From Endomicrobium sp. (lineage in GTDB: Bacteria > Elusimicrobiota > Endomicrobiia > Endomicrobiales > Endomicrobiaceae), in the NCBI GenBank assembly GCA_031286985.1, contig JAITTL010000015.1, positions 1 to 59,579 on the forward strand: a DNA stretch of 59,579 nt, written 5' to 3'. How positions within the stretch are numbered: position 1 is the first letter of the stretch; each line of letters opens with the position of its first letter. The position numbers and the translations under genes are program-made. The notes below the pieces were generated by a model. That model had not been told where the DNA came from, did no database searches, and was given only the letters and a program-made list of their open reading frames with translations. Positions 11,056 to 19,530 of this stretch are shown here, piece after piece.

Positions 11056-12126
11056 GTGGATAAAAAGAGCAATATAACTTCAAAAGGCAAAAAGGCTTTT
11101 TTCGATAAAATAGTTGATTTGTTACGCAAATCACGTTGTGAAGTAGTAAGAAGCGTAAATAAAGCTATGGTTTACACTTATTATGAGATTGGGCGCGTAA
11201 TTGTAGAAGATGAACAGAAAGGTGAACATAGAGCTGAGTATGGCAAGAAAGTTTTAGGTGAGTTGTCCAAGCGCTTGACACAAGAATTTGGAAAAGGTTT
11301 TTCCGTTGAAAATTTAGATAGGATGAGGTATTTTTATAAAATATATTCACAGCAGATTTCGTCAACACTGTTGACGAAATCACAAGAGTGTAAATCGTCG
11401 ATGAGGCTTCTTGACGTCGCGTCGTATGAATTTAAATTAAGCTGGTCGCATTATCTAAAATTGATGAGAATTGATGATTTACAAGCTCGAAAATTTTATG
11501 AAATAGAAGCATTTGAAAATAATTGGAGTTTGAGAGAACTAGATAGACAATATGACAGCGCGTTGTATGAAAGATTAGGTTTAAGTAAAGACAAAAAAAA
11601 GGTAAAAGAGCTTTCCGAAAGGGGACAAATAATAGAAACTCCTCAAGATGTCATTAAAGATCCATATATTTTGGAGTTTATAGGATTGACTGAAAATGCA
11701 AAATATTCAGAAAGTAATTTAGAACAAAAGCTGATAAATAAGTTAGAACATTTTCTGCTTGAGCTTGGTAAGGGATTTGTATTTGTTGGGAGGCAGGAGC
11801 GTTTTACCTTTGACGAGCAACATTTTAGAGTAGATTTGGTTTTCTATAATAGAATTTTAAAATGTTTTGTGCTTATTGATTTAAAAATTGGCAAATTAAA
11901 ACATCAAGATATTGGACAGATGCAGATGTACGTAAATTATTATGACCGAAAAATACGATTAAAAGATGAAAATAAGACCATAGGCATTGTTTTATGTCAA
12001 CAAAAGAATGATGCAATTATACAGTATACCTTGCCTAAAGATAACAAGCAAATCTTTGCAAGCAAATATCAGACAGTCTTGCCAAGCAAAGAAGATTTTA
12101 AAAAATTAATATCAGATCAAAAATGA
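11056..12126 (+). CDS. YhcG/DUF1016-family PD-(D/E)XK nuclease
   Basis: A 356-aa protein with the N-terminal DUF1016 domain (ARIGRVIVEDEQ-like helices, LTQEFGKGFSVENLDRMRYF, then SWSHYLKLMRI) and a C-terminal nuclease domain. The latter carries GKGFVFVGRQERFTF, RVDLVFYNRILKCFVLIDLK and IGQMQMYVNYYD; the active-site candidates are the D of RVDLVF and the D-x-K of IDLKIG, where many relatives have E-x-K. Family members are linked to mobile or defence loci. The start is a GTG at 11056 with only a weak upstream purine run. It is inserted with gene remnants between gyrB and gyrA, suggesting horizontal acquisition. A perfect inverted repeat lies inside it. Confidence 0.85.
   Translation: MDKKSNITSKGKKAFFDKIVDLLRKSRCEVVRSVNKAMVYTYYEIGRVIVEDEQKGEHRAEYGKKVLGELSKRLTQEFGKGFSVENLDRMRYFYKIYSQQISSTLLTKSQECKSSMRLLDVASYEFKLSWSHYLKLMRIDDLQARKFYEIEAFENNWSLRELDRQYDSALYERLGLSKDKKKVKELSERGQIIETPQDVIKDPYILEFIGLTENAKYSESNLEQKLINKLEHFLLELGKGFVFVGRQERFTFDEQHFRVDLVFYNRILKCFVLIDLKIGKLKHQDIGQMQMYVNYYDRKIRLKDENKTIGIVLCQQKNDAIIQYTLPKDNKQIFASKYQTVLPSKEDFKKLISDQK
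11355..11381. repeat. 27-bp near-perfect palindrome inside the YhcG-type gene
   Basis: Two 13-bp arms (GATTTCGTCAACA and its exact reverse complement) flank a single central C. It encodes part of the variable linker between MRYFYKIYSQQ and the SWSHY block. Such linker positions differ between homologues, so this may be an in-frame palindromic insertion or a hairpin tolerated in the linker. Confidence 0.7.
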
Positions 12127-12158
12127 CAAATATTTTAAGATAAATAAGAGGGTCTATA

Positions 12159-14711
12159 ATGGGAAAAAGCAGGGGAATTAATAAACAACAAGAAGTAATG
12201 TCATCGGAAGTTGTTGCTGTAACCATTGCTCCTCGCAATATTGAAGATGAAATGAAAACCTCTTACATAGATTACGCTATGAGTGTAATTGTCGGAAGGG
12301 CGTTGCCTGACGTTCGCGATGGGTTAAAACCTGTGCATAGAAGAATACTTTTTGCCATGAAGGAAATGGGCTTAAAGCATAATACAGCATACAAGAAATC
12401 TGCTAGAGTTGTTGGAGATGTGCTTGGTAAGTATCATCCTCATGGAGATTCTGCAGTTTATGGGGCAGTCGTTAGAATGGCTCAAAATTTTTCTTTGAGA
12501 TACCCTATGATTGATGGGCAAGGAAACTTCGGGAGTATAGATGGCGATTTTGCAGCCGCTATGCGTTATACAGAAGTAAGAATGGATGCTATTACTGATG
12601 AAATGCTTGCTGACTTGGATAAGAATACAGTTGATTTTATGCCAAACTATGATGGTTCGTTGAAAGAACCTTTGGTATTGCCGACGAAGTTGCCAAGTCT
12701 TTTAATCAATGGATCTTCCGGTATAGCTGTCGGTATGGCAACGAATATACCTACGCATAATTTGAGTGAAGTTTGCGATGCATTGATTGCCTTGGTGGAT
12801 GATGAAGAACTCCCGGTATCCGAACTTACAAAATATATTAATGGCCCAGATTTCCCTACTGCTGGCATAATTCTTGGCAAGAGCGGAATTAGGGATTATA
12901 TGGAAAAAGGTAGAGGCTCGGTAAAAATGAGAGCCAAAGCTGAAATAGAGGAAACCAAAAATGGCAGAGAATCAATAATAATAAATGAAATACCATATCA
13001 AGTAAATAAAGCAAATCTTGTAATGTCTATAGCGAATTTAGTAAAAGACAAAAAAATTGATGGTATCTCTGATTTACGTGATGAATCGTCCGATCGTGAT
13101 GGTATTAGAATTGTTGTAGAGCTTAAGAGGGACGCAAATGCTCAGGTTGTGCTTAATCAGCTTTATAAGCATACGCAAATGCAGTCGTCTTTTGGTGTTA
13201 TAATGCTTGCTATTGTAAATAATAGGCCAAAAGTGATGAATATTAAAGAAATTTTAATTCATCATATAGAGCATAGAAAAATTGTTATCGTAAGGAGAAC
13301 AAAATTTGATTTGCAAAAAGCTGAAGCTAGAGCTCACATATTAGAAGGTTTAAAAATAGCGATAGATAATATTGATACTATCATTAAAATTATTAAGGAA
13401 TCACCAGATGATGAAACAGCTCGCGTGGGATTGATGACAAAGTTTCATTTAAGCAAAATCCAAGCTGAAGCCATTTTGGAAATGAAAATTCGTCAACTTA
13501 CGGGGCTAAAGAGAAAAGAGATAGATGACGAATATTTAGAGACAATACAGATGATAGAAAAGCTTCGCTCCATTTTGGCCGATCCAAAAAAAGTTCTTTC
13601 TATAATTAAAGAGGAAGTTGTTGAAATAAAGAAAAAGTACGGTGATAAGAGAAGGACACAAATACAAGCTGCAGAAGCTGATTTCAATATTGAAGACTTA
13701 ATTCAAAAAGAAGATGTTGCTGTAACCATGTCACACGATGGTTATATTAAACGAATATCCCTTGATACTTACAAAGCTCAACACAGAGGTGGTCGTGGGA
13801 TAACAGCAATGAACACAAAAGAAGAAGATTTTGTTGAAAATTTATTTATTACTAGTTCTCATGCTTATATGTTATTTTTTACAACTAGAGGAAGGTTATA
13901 CTGGACAAGAGTTTACGAAATACCGGAAGCCGTAAGAACATCTAAAGGTAAAGCCATAGTAAATATCTTGCAGCTGCAAGGTACGGAAGAAAAGATTACG
14001 GCAGCGATTCCTATAAAGTCGCTTAATCCTAAAGAAATAAAAGACGAATATCTGTTGATGTGCACAAGAAATGGAACGATAAAAAAAATAGCTTTAGCCG
14101 AGTTCACCAACCCTAGAAAAGGAGGAATAATAGCCATAAAGTTGGAAGACGGTAATATTTTAACTGCAGTAAAAGCTATAGATAAAAATCCTGAGGTTGT
14201 AATAGCTACAAAAAAAGGTATTGCTATAAGATTTAAAGAAACCGATGTGCGTGCTATAGGCCGCAATGGTATTGGCGTAAATGGGATTTCTCTCCAAAAA
14301 GACGATGAAGTTATAGGTATGGAAGTTTTCTCGCCCAACGATGTGTTTCTTTCAATATCAGAAAATGGCTATGGTAAGAGGACAGAGGTAGGCAAATACC
14401 GTCTGCAAAAAAGGGCAGGACAAGGTGTTATCAACATGCAGGCAACAGAAAGAAATGGAAATGTTGTCGGAATTAAAAAAGCAAATCCTGGTGAAGAAGT
14501 AATGATAATGACGCAAAATGGAATAACAATAAGACTCAGAGTGGACAGCATTTCTGTAATAGGAAGAAATACTCAAGGTGTAAGACTTGTGCGTCTTGGT
14601 GACGGTGATAAAGTAGCCGCAATTGCTTCTGTTGTAAAAGACGAAAGCGATGAAGAAGCACAAGATGTCGTAGAAGTTGAGAAGAAAGAGGACATAAGGT
14701 ATGATACGTAA
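12159..14711 (+). CDS. gyrA: DNA gyrase subunit A
   Basis: Breakage-reunion subunit of gyrase, 850 aa. The winged-helix core has [20 protein letters not shown] and the catalytic Tyr in [10 protein letters not shown] at about residue 136. The C-terminal beta-pinwheel starts with the GyrA box QHRGGRG at about residue 540, which marks gyrase rather than topoisomerase IV, and ends in an acidic tail. ATG 12159 follows GAGGG. In the quinolone-resistance-determining segment the sequence is [12 protein letters not shown]: Ser83 is kept, but the position equal to E. coli Asp87 is Gly. It lies 32 bp after the YhcG-type gene. Confidence 0.98.
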   Translation: MGKSRGINKQQEVMSSEVVAVTIAPRNIEDEMKTSYIDYAMSVIVGRALPDVRDGLKPVHRRILFAMKEMGLKHNTAYKKSARVVGDVLGKYHPHGDSAVYGAVVRMAQNFSLRYPMIDGQGNFGSIDGDFAAAMRYTEVRMDAITDEMLADLDKNTVDFMPNYDGSLKEPLVLPTKLPSLLINGSSGIAVGMATNIPTHNLSEVCDALIALVDDEELPVSELTKYINGPDFPTAGIILGKSGIRDYMEKGRGSVKMRAKAEIEETKNGRESIIINEIPYQVNKANLVMSIANLVKDKKIDGISDLRDESSDRDGIRIVVELKRDANAQVVLNQLYKHTQMQSSFGVIMLAIVNNRPKVMNIKEILIHHIEHRKIVIVRRTKFDLQKAEARAHILEGLKIAIDNIDTIIKIIKESPDDETARVGLMTKFHLSKIQAEAILEMKIRQLTGLKRKEIDDEYLETIQMIEKLRSILADPKKVLSIIKEEVVEIKKKYGDKRRTQIQAAEADFNIEDLIQKEDVAVTMSHDGYIKRISLDTYKAQHRGGRGITAMNTKEEDFVENLFITSSHAYMLFFTTRGRLYWTRVYEIPEAVRTSKGKAIVNILQLQGTEEKITAAIPIKSLNPKEIKDEYLLMCTRNGTIKKIALAEFTNPRKGGIIAIKLEDGNILTAVKAIDKNPEVVIATKKGIAIRFKETDVRAIGRNGIGVNGISLQKDDEVIGMEVFSPNDVFLSISENGYGKRTEVGKYRLQKRAGQGVINMQATERNGNVVGIKKANPGEEVMIMTQNGITIRLRVDSISVIGRNTQGVRLVRLGDGDKVAAIASVVKDESDEEAQDVVEVEKKEDIRYDT

Positions 14712-14865
14712 AAAAATTGCGAAATTGAAGCTCAAATATAAATTCTTAGCAATATAAAATAGCTCACAAAAACCCACACACGCACGGCTCCGCAATATAT
14801 CACCGATGCTAATTTTTGATTACGATGCGCATCACGCTGTCGATGTCGATAACTTTTCAACGCAA

Positions 14866-14906
14866 AAACAAAAAGACCCCAAAGAAAACATCCTCTAAGG
14901 TCTTTT
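14866..14906 (-). terminator. Rho-independent terminator of the cold-shock gene
   Basis: AAAAGACC (14871-14878) and GGTCTTTT (14899-14906) form the stem. On the minus strand the second arm runs into TTTTTGTTTTT, a good U-tract, 18 bp after the cspA stop. It may also help end rightward gyrA transcription. The gap between gyrA and this point (14712-14865) shows no gene. Confidence 0.65.
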
Positions 14907-14923
14907 AAGTTTTAGGAAACAGT

Positions 14924-15127
14924 TCAAATCTTTCTTATGTTTACAGCCTTAGGACCTTTATCTGAACTTACAACTTCAAATTCAACACTGTCCCCTTCAG
15001 CTAATGACTTAAACCCCTCGGACTGAATGGCCGAATAATGCGCAAAAACATCACCTGACCCATCGTCATTAGAAATGAACCCATACCCTTTTTGGTCGTT
15101 AAACCACTTCACTTTTCCCTGTGCCAT
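14924..15127 (-). CDS. Cold-shock protein (CspA family)
   Basis: A 67-aa single-stranded nucleic-acid-binding OB-fold. RNP1 is KGYGFISND and RNP2 is [10 protein letters not shown]. The start [16 protein letters not shown] and end [10 protein letters not shown] are the family standard. The ATG at 15125-15127 is preceded by AAGGAG. The leader is about 70 nt from the predicted transcription start, and a strong terminator follows. Members act as RNA chaperones, and many are not cold-induced, so the symbol is left blank. Confidence 0.96.
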   Translation of the reverse strand: MAQGKVKWFNDQKGYGFISNDDGSGDVFAHYSAIQSEGFKSLAEGDSVEFEVVSSDKGPKAVNIRKI

Positions 15128-15199
15128 TACTACAACTCCTTGTTTTTTCTACCCATCGTGCAACGGGTAACTAAATTACGACCATCTCCTACGATCGCA

Positions 15200-15228
15200 T
15201 TGCCATTGTAACAAAATAATTCTATAAT
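15200..15228 (+). promoter_or_regulatory. Promoter of the M24 peptidase-efp operon
   Basis: On the plus strand TTGCCA (15200-15205) and a perfect TATAAT (15223-15228) are 17 bp apart. The predicted start is near 15235, about 45 bp before the M24 peptidase ATG. Its -35 overlaps the -10 of the cold-shock promoter and its -10 abuts that promoter's -35. Confidence 0.7.
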
Positions 15229-15234
15229 TGTCAA
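15205..15234 (-). promoter_or_regulatory. Promoter of the cold-shock gene
   Basis: On the minus strand a perfect TTGACA (15229-15234) and TACAAT (15205-15210) are 18 bp apart. The predicted start is near 15198, giving a leader of about 70 nt. It overlaps a promoter on the other strand almost completely. Confidence 0.75.
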
Positions 15235-15280
15235 GAGCACTAGTTTTAGACGATAAAGATAAAGTATAGAGGTGGTTGAT

Positions 15281-16330
15281 ATGGAAGAAAAAATTTCACA
15301 AATATTTCACAATTGTAAAATGGATTGCATTCTTTTTACCAATGCAAAAGAGATTTTTTATTTAACTGGGGCAAAATTTGACGGTTTTTGGATTTTGTTT
15401 GTAAAAGACAAAATATACACAATATGTTCCAAAATGATAGAAAATCAAATAAAAGAATTTTTTTGCAACCAAAACATACACATATGCATTGGGACTTCGT
15501 TTACTAAAACGGTTGCTAAAACTTTAAAATTTAATGGTATTGAAAATTTACTAATCGATCCAAAGTACATGAACGCAAAAGATTTTATTTCGATGAGTGA
15601 GGAATTAAATAATGAAGGAATTAAGATTACAAAAAAAATAGGCATTCTAGACCAGATACGACTTGTAAAAAACCAAAATGAAATTGGGAATATAAAAAAA
15701 GCTTGTCAAATAGCATCTGAAGTGTGTAACATAATCAAACATGAATTAAGAGAAGGTCTTAGCGAACTTGATATTCATTACAGAATAATGGAACTGTTTG
15801 CTAAAAACCATGTGACAGAAAGCTTTGACCCTATAGTTGCCTCAGGGAAAAATTCAGCAAATCCTCACCATAAAAGTTCAATAAAAAAAATAGCTGCAAA
15901 CGATATGGTGATGATAGATCTGGGATGCATCTACAACGGATACTGTTCCGATTTGACACGTACCTATTTTTTGGGTAGAATCGGCACCGAATGTAGGGAA
16001 GTTTGGGATGTAGTAAAAAGTGCTCAAGATTTTGTTTTAAAGGGAATAAAAGCAGGGCTACCTGTATCTTGGGTTGATAAAGCGGCGGTAGGTGTTATAG
16101 AAAAAGCAGGGTACAGGGATGGGTTTATTCATACTACTGGGCATGGTGTAGGGATAGAGATACATGAAATGCCTTCATTAACATCAGAAGCTGAGGGTGT
16201 TCTTTTGGCGGGTATGGCAGTTACAGTTGAACCTGGTATATATATCAAACAGAAATTTGGTGTAAGAATTGAAGATACAATATTGATAAAAGAAAATGAC
16301 AGCGAAGTATTAACTTTTGCGGCATATTGA
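15281..16330 (+). CDS. M24 metallopeptidase, Xaa-Pro aminopeptidase/dipeptidase type
   Basis: Cytosolic dimetal peptidase that removes residues before proline, 349 aa. An N-terminal creatinase-like domain (about 1-125) precedes the pita-bread catalytic domain. Metal ligands are visible in MIDLGCIYNGYCSDLTRTYF (two Asp), HTTGHGVGIEIHE (His), VEPGIYI (Glu) and GVRIEDTI (Glu). The ATG at 15281 has AGAGGTGG just upstream; the track's GTG at 15272 overlaps that ribosome site. efp starts 16 bp after the stop, and pepQ/pepP-efp pairing is common. It cannot be assigned to PepP or PepQ from sequence alone. Confidence 0.9.
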   Translation: MEEKISQIFHNCKMDCILFTNAKEIFYLTGAKFDGFWILFVKDKIYTICSKMIENQIKEFFCNQNIHICIGTSFTKTVAKTLKFNGIENLLIDPKYMNAKDFISMSEELNNEGIKITKKIGILDQIRLVKNQNEIGNIKKACQIASEVCNIIKHELREGLSELDIHYRIMELFAKNHVTESFDPIVASGKNSANPHHKSSIKKIAANDMVMIDLGCIYNGYCSDLTRTYFLGRIGTECREVWDVVKSAQDFVLKGIKAGLPVSWVDKAAVGVIEKAGYRDGFIHTTGHGVGIEIHEMPSLTSEAEGVLLAGMAVTVEPGIYIKQKFGVRIEDTILIKENDSEVLTFAAY

Positions 16331-16346
16331 GGATAAGGAGAAAAAA

Positions 16347-16904
16347 ATGATTTCAACTTCAGATTTTAAAAATGGATATAACATTTTAGTTGATGGAGAA
16401 CCTTATCAGATCACATGGTTTCAAAACCATAAGCCGGGAAAAGGTGGCGCTGTAATGCGTGTAAAGCTCAAACATCTTAAGAAGGGTGGGACCATAGAGC
16501 GTACTTTTAAATCTGGAGAAAAATTCGAAGCGTTAAGTGTTTCTAGACGCAAAAAACAGTTCCTGTATAAAGAAGGTATAAATTATAATTTTATGGATGT
16601 AAATACTTATGAACAGATGACAGTTTCTCCCGGACTCTTAGGAGAAATGGCAAAATTTCTTAAAGAAAATCTTGAGGTTGAAGCAGTGTATTTAGAAAAT
16701 GAACTAATCGGGATAGATCTTCCAATAATTATAGAAATGACAATAGCTGAGGCAGAAGCTGGGATCAAGGGAGACTCTGTTTCCAATCTCACAAAAATGG
16801 CAAAACTTGAAACAGGAGCGGATATACGCGTACCTCTTTTCATAAAGGAAGGCGATAAGATAAAAGTTGACACAAGGACCGGGGAATATGTGGAGAGAGC
16901 GTAA
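16347..16904 (+). CDS. efp: Translation elongation factor P
   Basis: Relieves ribosome stalling at polyproline. It is 185 aa from ATG 16347, which has AAGGAG upstream; the track start lies inside the preceding gene. KOW-like N-domain (STSDFKNGYNILVDGEPY), then the tip loop HKPGKGGAVMRVK, where the Lys that is modified in many bacteria is present, then two OB domains ending KVDTRTGEYVERA. No EpmA/EpmB-type modifier is visible nearby. The upstream Xaa-Pro peptidase and this factor both concern proline-rich proteins. Confidence 0.97.
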   Translation: MISTSDFKNGYNILVDGEPYQITWFQNHKPGKGGAVMRVKLKHLKKGGTIERTFKSGEKFEALSVSRRKKQFLYKEGINYNFMDVNTYEQMTVSPGLLGEMAKFLKENLEVEAVYLENELIGIDLPIIIEMTIAEAEAGIKGDSVSNLTKMAKLETGADIRVPLFIKEGDKIKVDTRTGEYVERA

Positions 16905-17004
16905 CACCAGAAAATTTTAAATAAAATTTTAATGAAAAGATACTATTTGTTTTGTCGACTATTAAGTGGTTATGTGAAATTTCAGCTGAATCAATGGGGT
17001 ACAA

Positions 17005-17427
17005 ATGAATCCACAAGAAATTAGGGATTTTTTAAAATCAATAAAACATACCGACATTGAAGAGATGCAGTATCAAAGCGAAGGAAATTCCATATATTTT
17101 AGAAAAACTGACGTAAAGCCAATGGTACATGTTAAAAATAATGCTGTTGAAGACAAAAACAAAAAAGAGGAAAAACAAACCGTTGTTGCAATTAAGTCAT
17201 CCATGGTTGGAACTTTTGCTAACTCACAAATCAATTGTGAAACACCATTTGTAAAAGAAGGTGATATGGTGGTTGTTGGTCAAAAAATTGGACAAATAGA
17301 AGCGATGAAAATTATTAAGGACATTTTCTCAGATATAAAAGGCAAAGTTGTGAAAGTCCTTATTTCAGATGGCCAACCTGTTGAGTATGGGCAAAAATTA
17401 TTTTTAGTGGACACAAGTAAGGAATAA
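17005..17427 (+). CDS. accB: Biotin carboxyl carrier protein of acetyl-CoA carboxylase
   Basis: Carries carboxybiotin between the two half-reactions that make malonyl-CoA. It is 140 aa: an N-terminal helix (NPQEIRDFLKSIKHTDIEEM), a polar linker and a C-terminal biotinyl domain (about 60-138) with the biotinylated Lys in the EAMKII motif. SSMVGTFA and the end VEYGQKLFLVDT are typical. accC follows after 95 bp. The carboxyltransferase genes accA and accD are not in the window. Confidence 0.93.
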   Translation: MNPQEIRDFLKSIKHTDIEEMQYQSEGNSIYFRKTDVKPMVHVKNNAVEDKNKKEEKQTVVAIKSSMVGTFANSQINCETPFVKEGDMVVVGQKIGQIEAMKIIKDIFSDIKGKVVKVLISDGQPVEYGQKLFLVDTSKE

Positions 17428-17522
17428 TTCGCTACGTACTGTATAATGTCTTAATAGTATGGTACGAGTTGAAGATCTTTTTGAATTTCGTTTTCGGATT
17501 TGGAGCGAACTGGAGATATTGG

Positions 17523-18872
17523 ATGTTTAAGAAAGTTTTGATTGCAAACAGAGGTGAGATTGCTTGCAGAATTATAAGAGCCTGTAGGGAACTCGATATT
17601 AAAACCGTAGCTATTCATTCAGAAATAGATAAAGAAAGCATGCATGTAAAGCTTGCAGACCAGGCCATATGCGTAGGTCCCGCAAGTGCTTTAGAAAGTT
17701 ATTTAAATATACCGAGTATTATAGCTGCTGCTGAAATTTCGGGCGCTGATGCAATTCACCCTGGATATGGATTTTTGTCTGAAAATACATATTTTGCAGA
17801 GGTTTGCCAGACTTGTGGAATTAAATTTATTGGACCTTCAAAAGAATCAATAGAACAAATGGGAGACAAAATTTCAGCCATAGCTCTTATGAAAAAAGCG
17901 GGTATCCCTACAGTATCTGGATCAAATGGACCTGTAAATGCAGACGACTCAAATATTTTTGATATAGCAAAAAAAATAGGTTACCCCATTATTATTAAAG
18001 CAACCGCTGGTGGAGGCGGAAAAGGTATGAGAGTAGTTGTTTCCAAAGAAACTCTTCAAAATGCGATAATTACAGCACAAACAGAAGCTAAAGCCTCATT
18101 TGGAAATCCTAGTGTGTATATGGAAAAATATATTGAGGAACCCCATCACGTAGAGTTTCAAATTCTTGGTGATAGGTATGGTAAAATTGCGTATTTGCCA
18201 GAAAGAGATTGTTCTATACAGAGAAGACATCAGAAACTTGTTGAAGAAAGTCCTTCTCCTTTGATCAATGAGGCGTTGAGAAAAAAAATGGGCAAAGCTG
18301 CAAAAAATGCTGCAGCTGCTGTTAAATATGTCACAGTAGGTACCGTGGAATTTTTAGTAGATAAAAAAGGTAATTTTTATTTTATGGAGATGAATACAAG
18401 AATTCAGGTAGAGCATCCTGTTACAGAGGTTGTTACAGGGTTGGATTTAGTTAAAGAACAATTAAAACTCGCAGCAGGTGAAAAACTTTCTATAGTTTCT
18501 GAAAAAGTTAAAATATTAGGGCACGCTATAGAATGCAGAATAAATGCGGAAGATCCGGACAAGGATTTTATACCTTCCCCTGGAACGATTGGGAGACTGT
18601 TTTTACCTGGAGGGCCAGGAATTAGGTTGGATACACATGTTTATTCTGGATATATGATATCATCTTTTTATGACAATTTAATTGCAAAAATTATTGCTTT
18701 TGGCTGTGATAGGGATGAAGCCATTAAAAAAATGCAAAGAGCTTTAAGGGAAGTTGAAATAGAAGGTATTAAAAACACTTCGTCCTTACATAGTAGGGTT
18801 ATGTCCAACGAAAATTTTTGCAAAGGAAGCGTGTGTACAAATTTTCTCTCAAAATATATATATGGAAAATAA
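17523..18872 (+). CDS. accC: Biotin carboxylase subunit of acetyl-CoA carboxylase
   Basis: ATP-grasp enzyme that carboxylates biotin on AccB, 449 aa, the usual length. The ATG at 17523 (CTGGAGATATTGG upstream) starts MFKKVLIANRGEIACRIIRA; the track ORF adds 18 unrelated residues. Visible: ATP-binding ATAGGGGKGMRVV, the YMEKYIEEPHHVEFQI block, the ERDCSIQRRHQK block and EMNTRIQVEHPVTE with the catalytic Arg. It is paired with accB. Confidence 0.96.
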   Translation: MFKKVLIANRGEIACRIIRACRELDIKTVAIHSEIDKESMHVKLADQAICVGPASALESYLNIPSIIAAAEISGADAIHPGYGFLSENTYFAEVCQTCGIKFIGPSKESIEQMGDKISAIALMKKAGIPTVSGSNGPVNADDSNIFDIAKKIGYPIIIKATAGGGGKGMRVVVSKETLQNAIITAQTEAKASFGNPSVYMEKYIEEPHHVEFQILGDRYGKIAYLPERDCSIQRRHQKLVEESPSPLINEALRKKMGKAAKNAAAAVKYVTVGTVEFLVDKKGNFYFMEMNTRIQVEHPVTEVVTGLDLVKEQLKLAAGEKLSIVSEKVKILGHAIECRINAEDPDKDFIPSPGTIGRLFLPGGPGIRLDTHVYSGYMISSFYDNLIAKIIAFGCDRDEAIKKMQRALREVEIEGIKNTSSLHSRVMSNENFCKGSVCTNFLSKYIYGK

Positions 18873-18921
18873 TTTATAATTGGACAGCCCTTTATGTGGT
18901 TTATACGAATGAGGTTTTATA

Positions 18922-19530
18922 GTGTCAACAAAAGAACTTATTAAAGATCTTATAAATGAGAGTCTTCAAGCAAAAAAAACAATGCTTGAAGATAGTCAGG
19001 TTGAGAGCATCTATAATATTGCAAATAAAATTGTTGATGTGTACAAAAATAAGAAAAAAACAATTATCTGCGGTAACGGAGGATCTGCTTCGGATGCTTT
19101 ACATTTTGCTGCTGAAATGGTTGTTCGATTTGAGAAAAACAGAGATGCTCTTCCTTCAGTTGCCTTATCTGAAAATGTATCGACAATAACTGCTATCGGA
19201 AATGATTTCGATTATGATCACATTTTTAGCCGCCAGCTTGAAGCTTATGCGCATAAAGGTGATATTTTTATTGCTATATCTACAAGCGGAAATTCAAGAA
19301 ATATCCTAGAGGCTTTGAAGTCTGCAAAAAAGATGGGTATATTTACAATAGGCATGACAAACTCAGATGGCGGAAAGATGAAAAGCATGTGCAATTTGTG
19401 CTACTGCGCTCCGTCAAAAATCACAGCAAGAACACAGGAATGTCATATACTTCTAATACATATCATTGCAAAACTCGTAGAACAACAAATTTTTTCACTT
19501 TCTGCAAAGTTTAATTCCTTAAAAATTTAA
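18922..19530 (+). CDS. gmhA: SIS-domain phosphoheptose isomerase (GmhA type)
   Basis: Converts sedoheptulose-7-phosphate to D-glycero-manno-heptose-7-phosphate, the first step of LPS-core heptose synthesis. It is 202 aa with the SIS motifs CGNGGSASDALHFAAEM, FEKNRDALPSVAL, STSGNSRNILEAL and TARTQECHILLIHIIAK. The GTG start at 18922 follows GAGG. DiaA-like SIS proteins are similar in size, so the heptose role is likely but not proven; no other heptose gene is adjacent. Its 3' end overlaps convergent radA by 20 bp. Confidence 0.85.
   Translation: MSTKELIKDLINESLQAKKTMLEDSQVESIYNIANKIVDVYKNKKKTIICGNGGSASDALHFAAEMVVRFEKNRDALPSVALSENVSTITAIGNDFDYDHIFSRQLEAYAHKGDIFIAISTSGNSRNILEALKSAKKMGIFTIGMTNSDGGKMKSMCNLCYCAPSKITARTQECHILLIHIIAKLVEQQIFSLSAKFNSLKI

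Noticed and set aside
14358-14795. A 145-aa minus ORF over the gyrA 3' end
   Set aside because: Antisense shadow of the GyrA beta-pinwheel; Tyr/Phe/Ser-rich and unlike any family I know.
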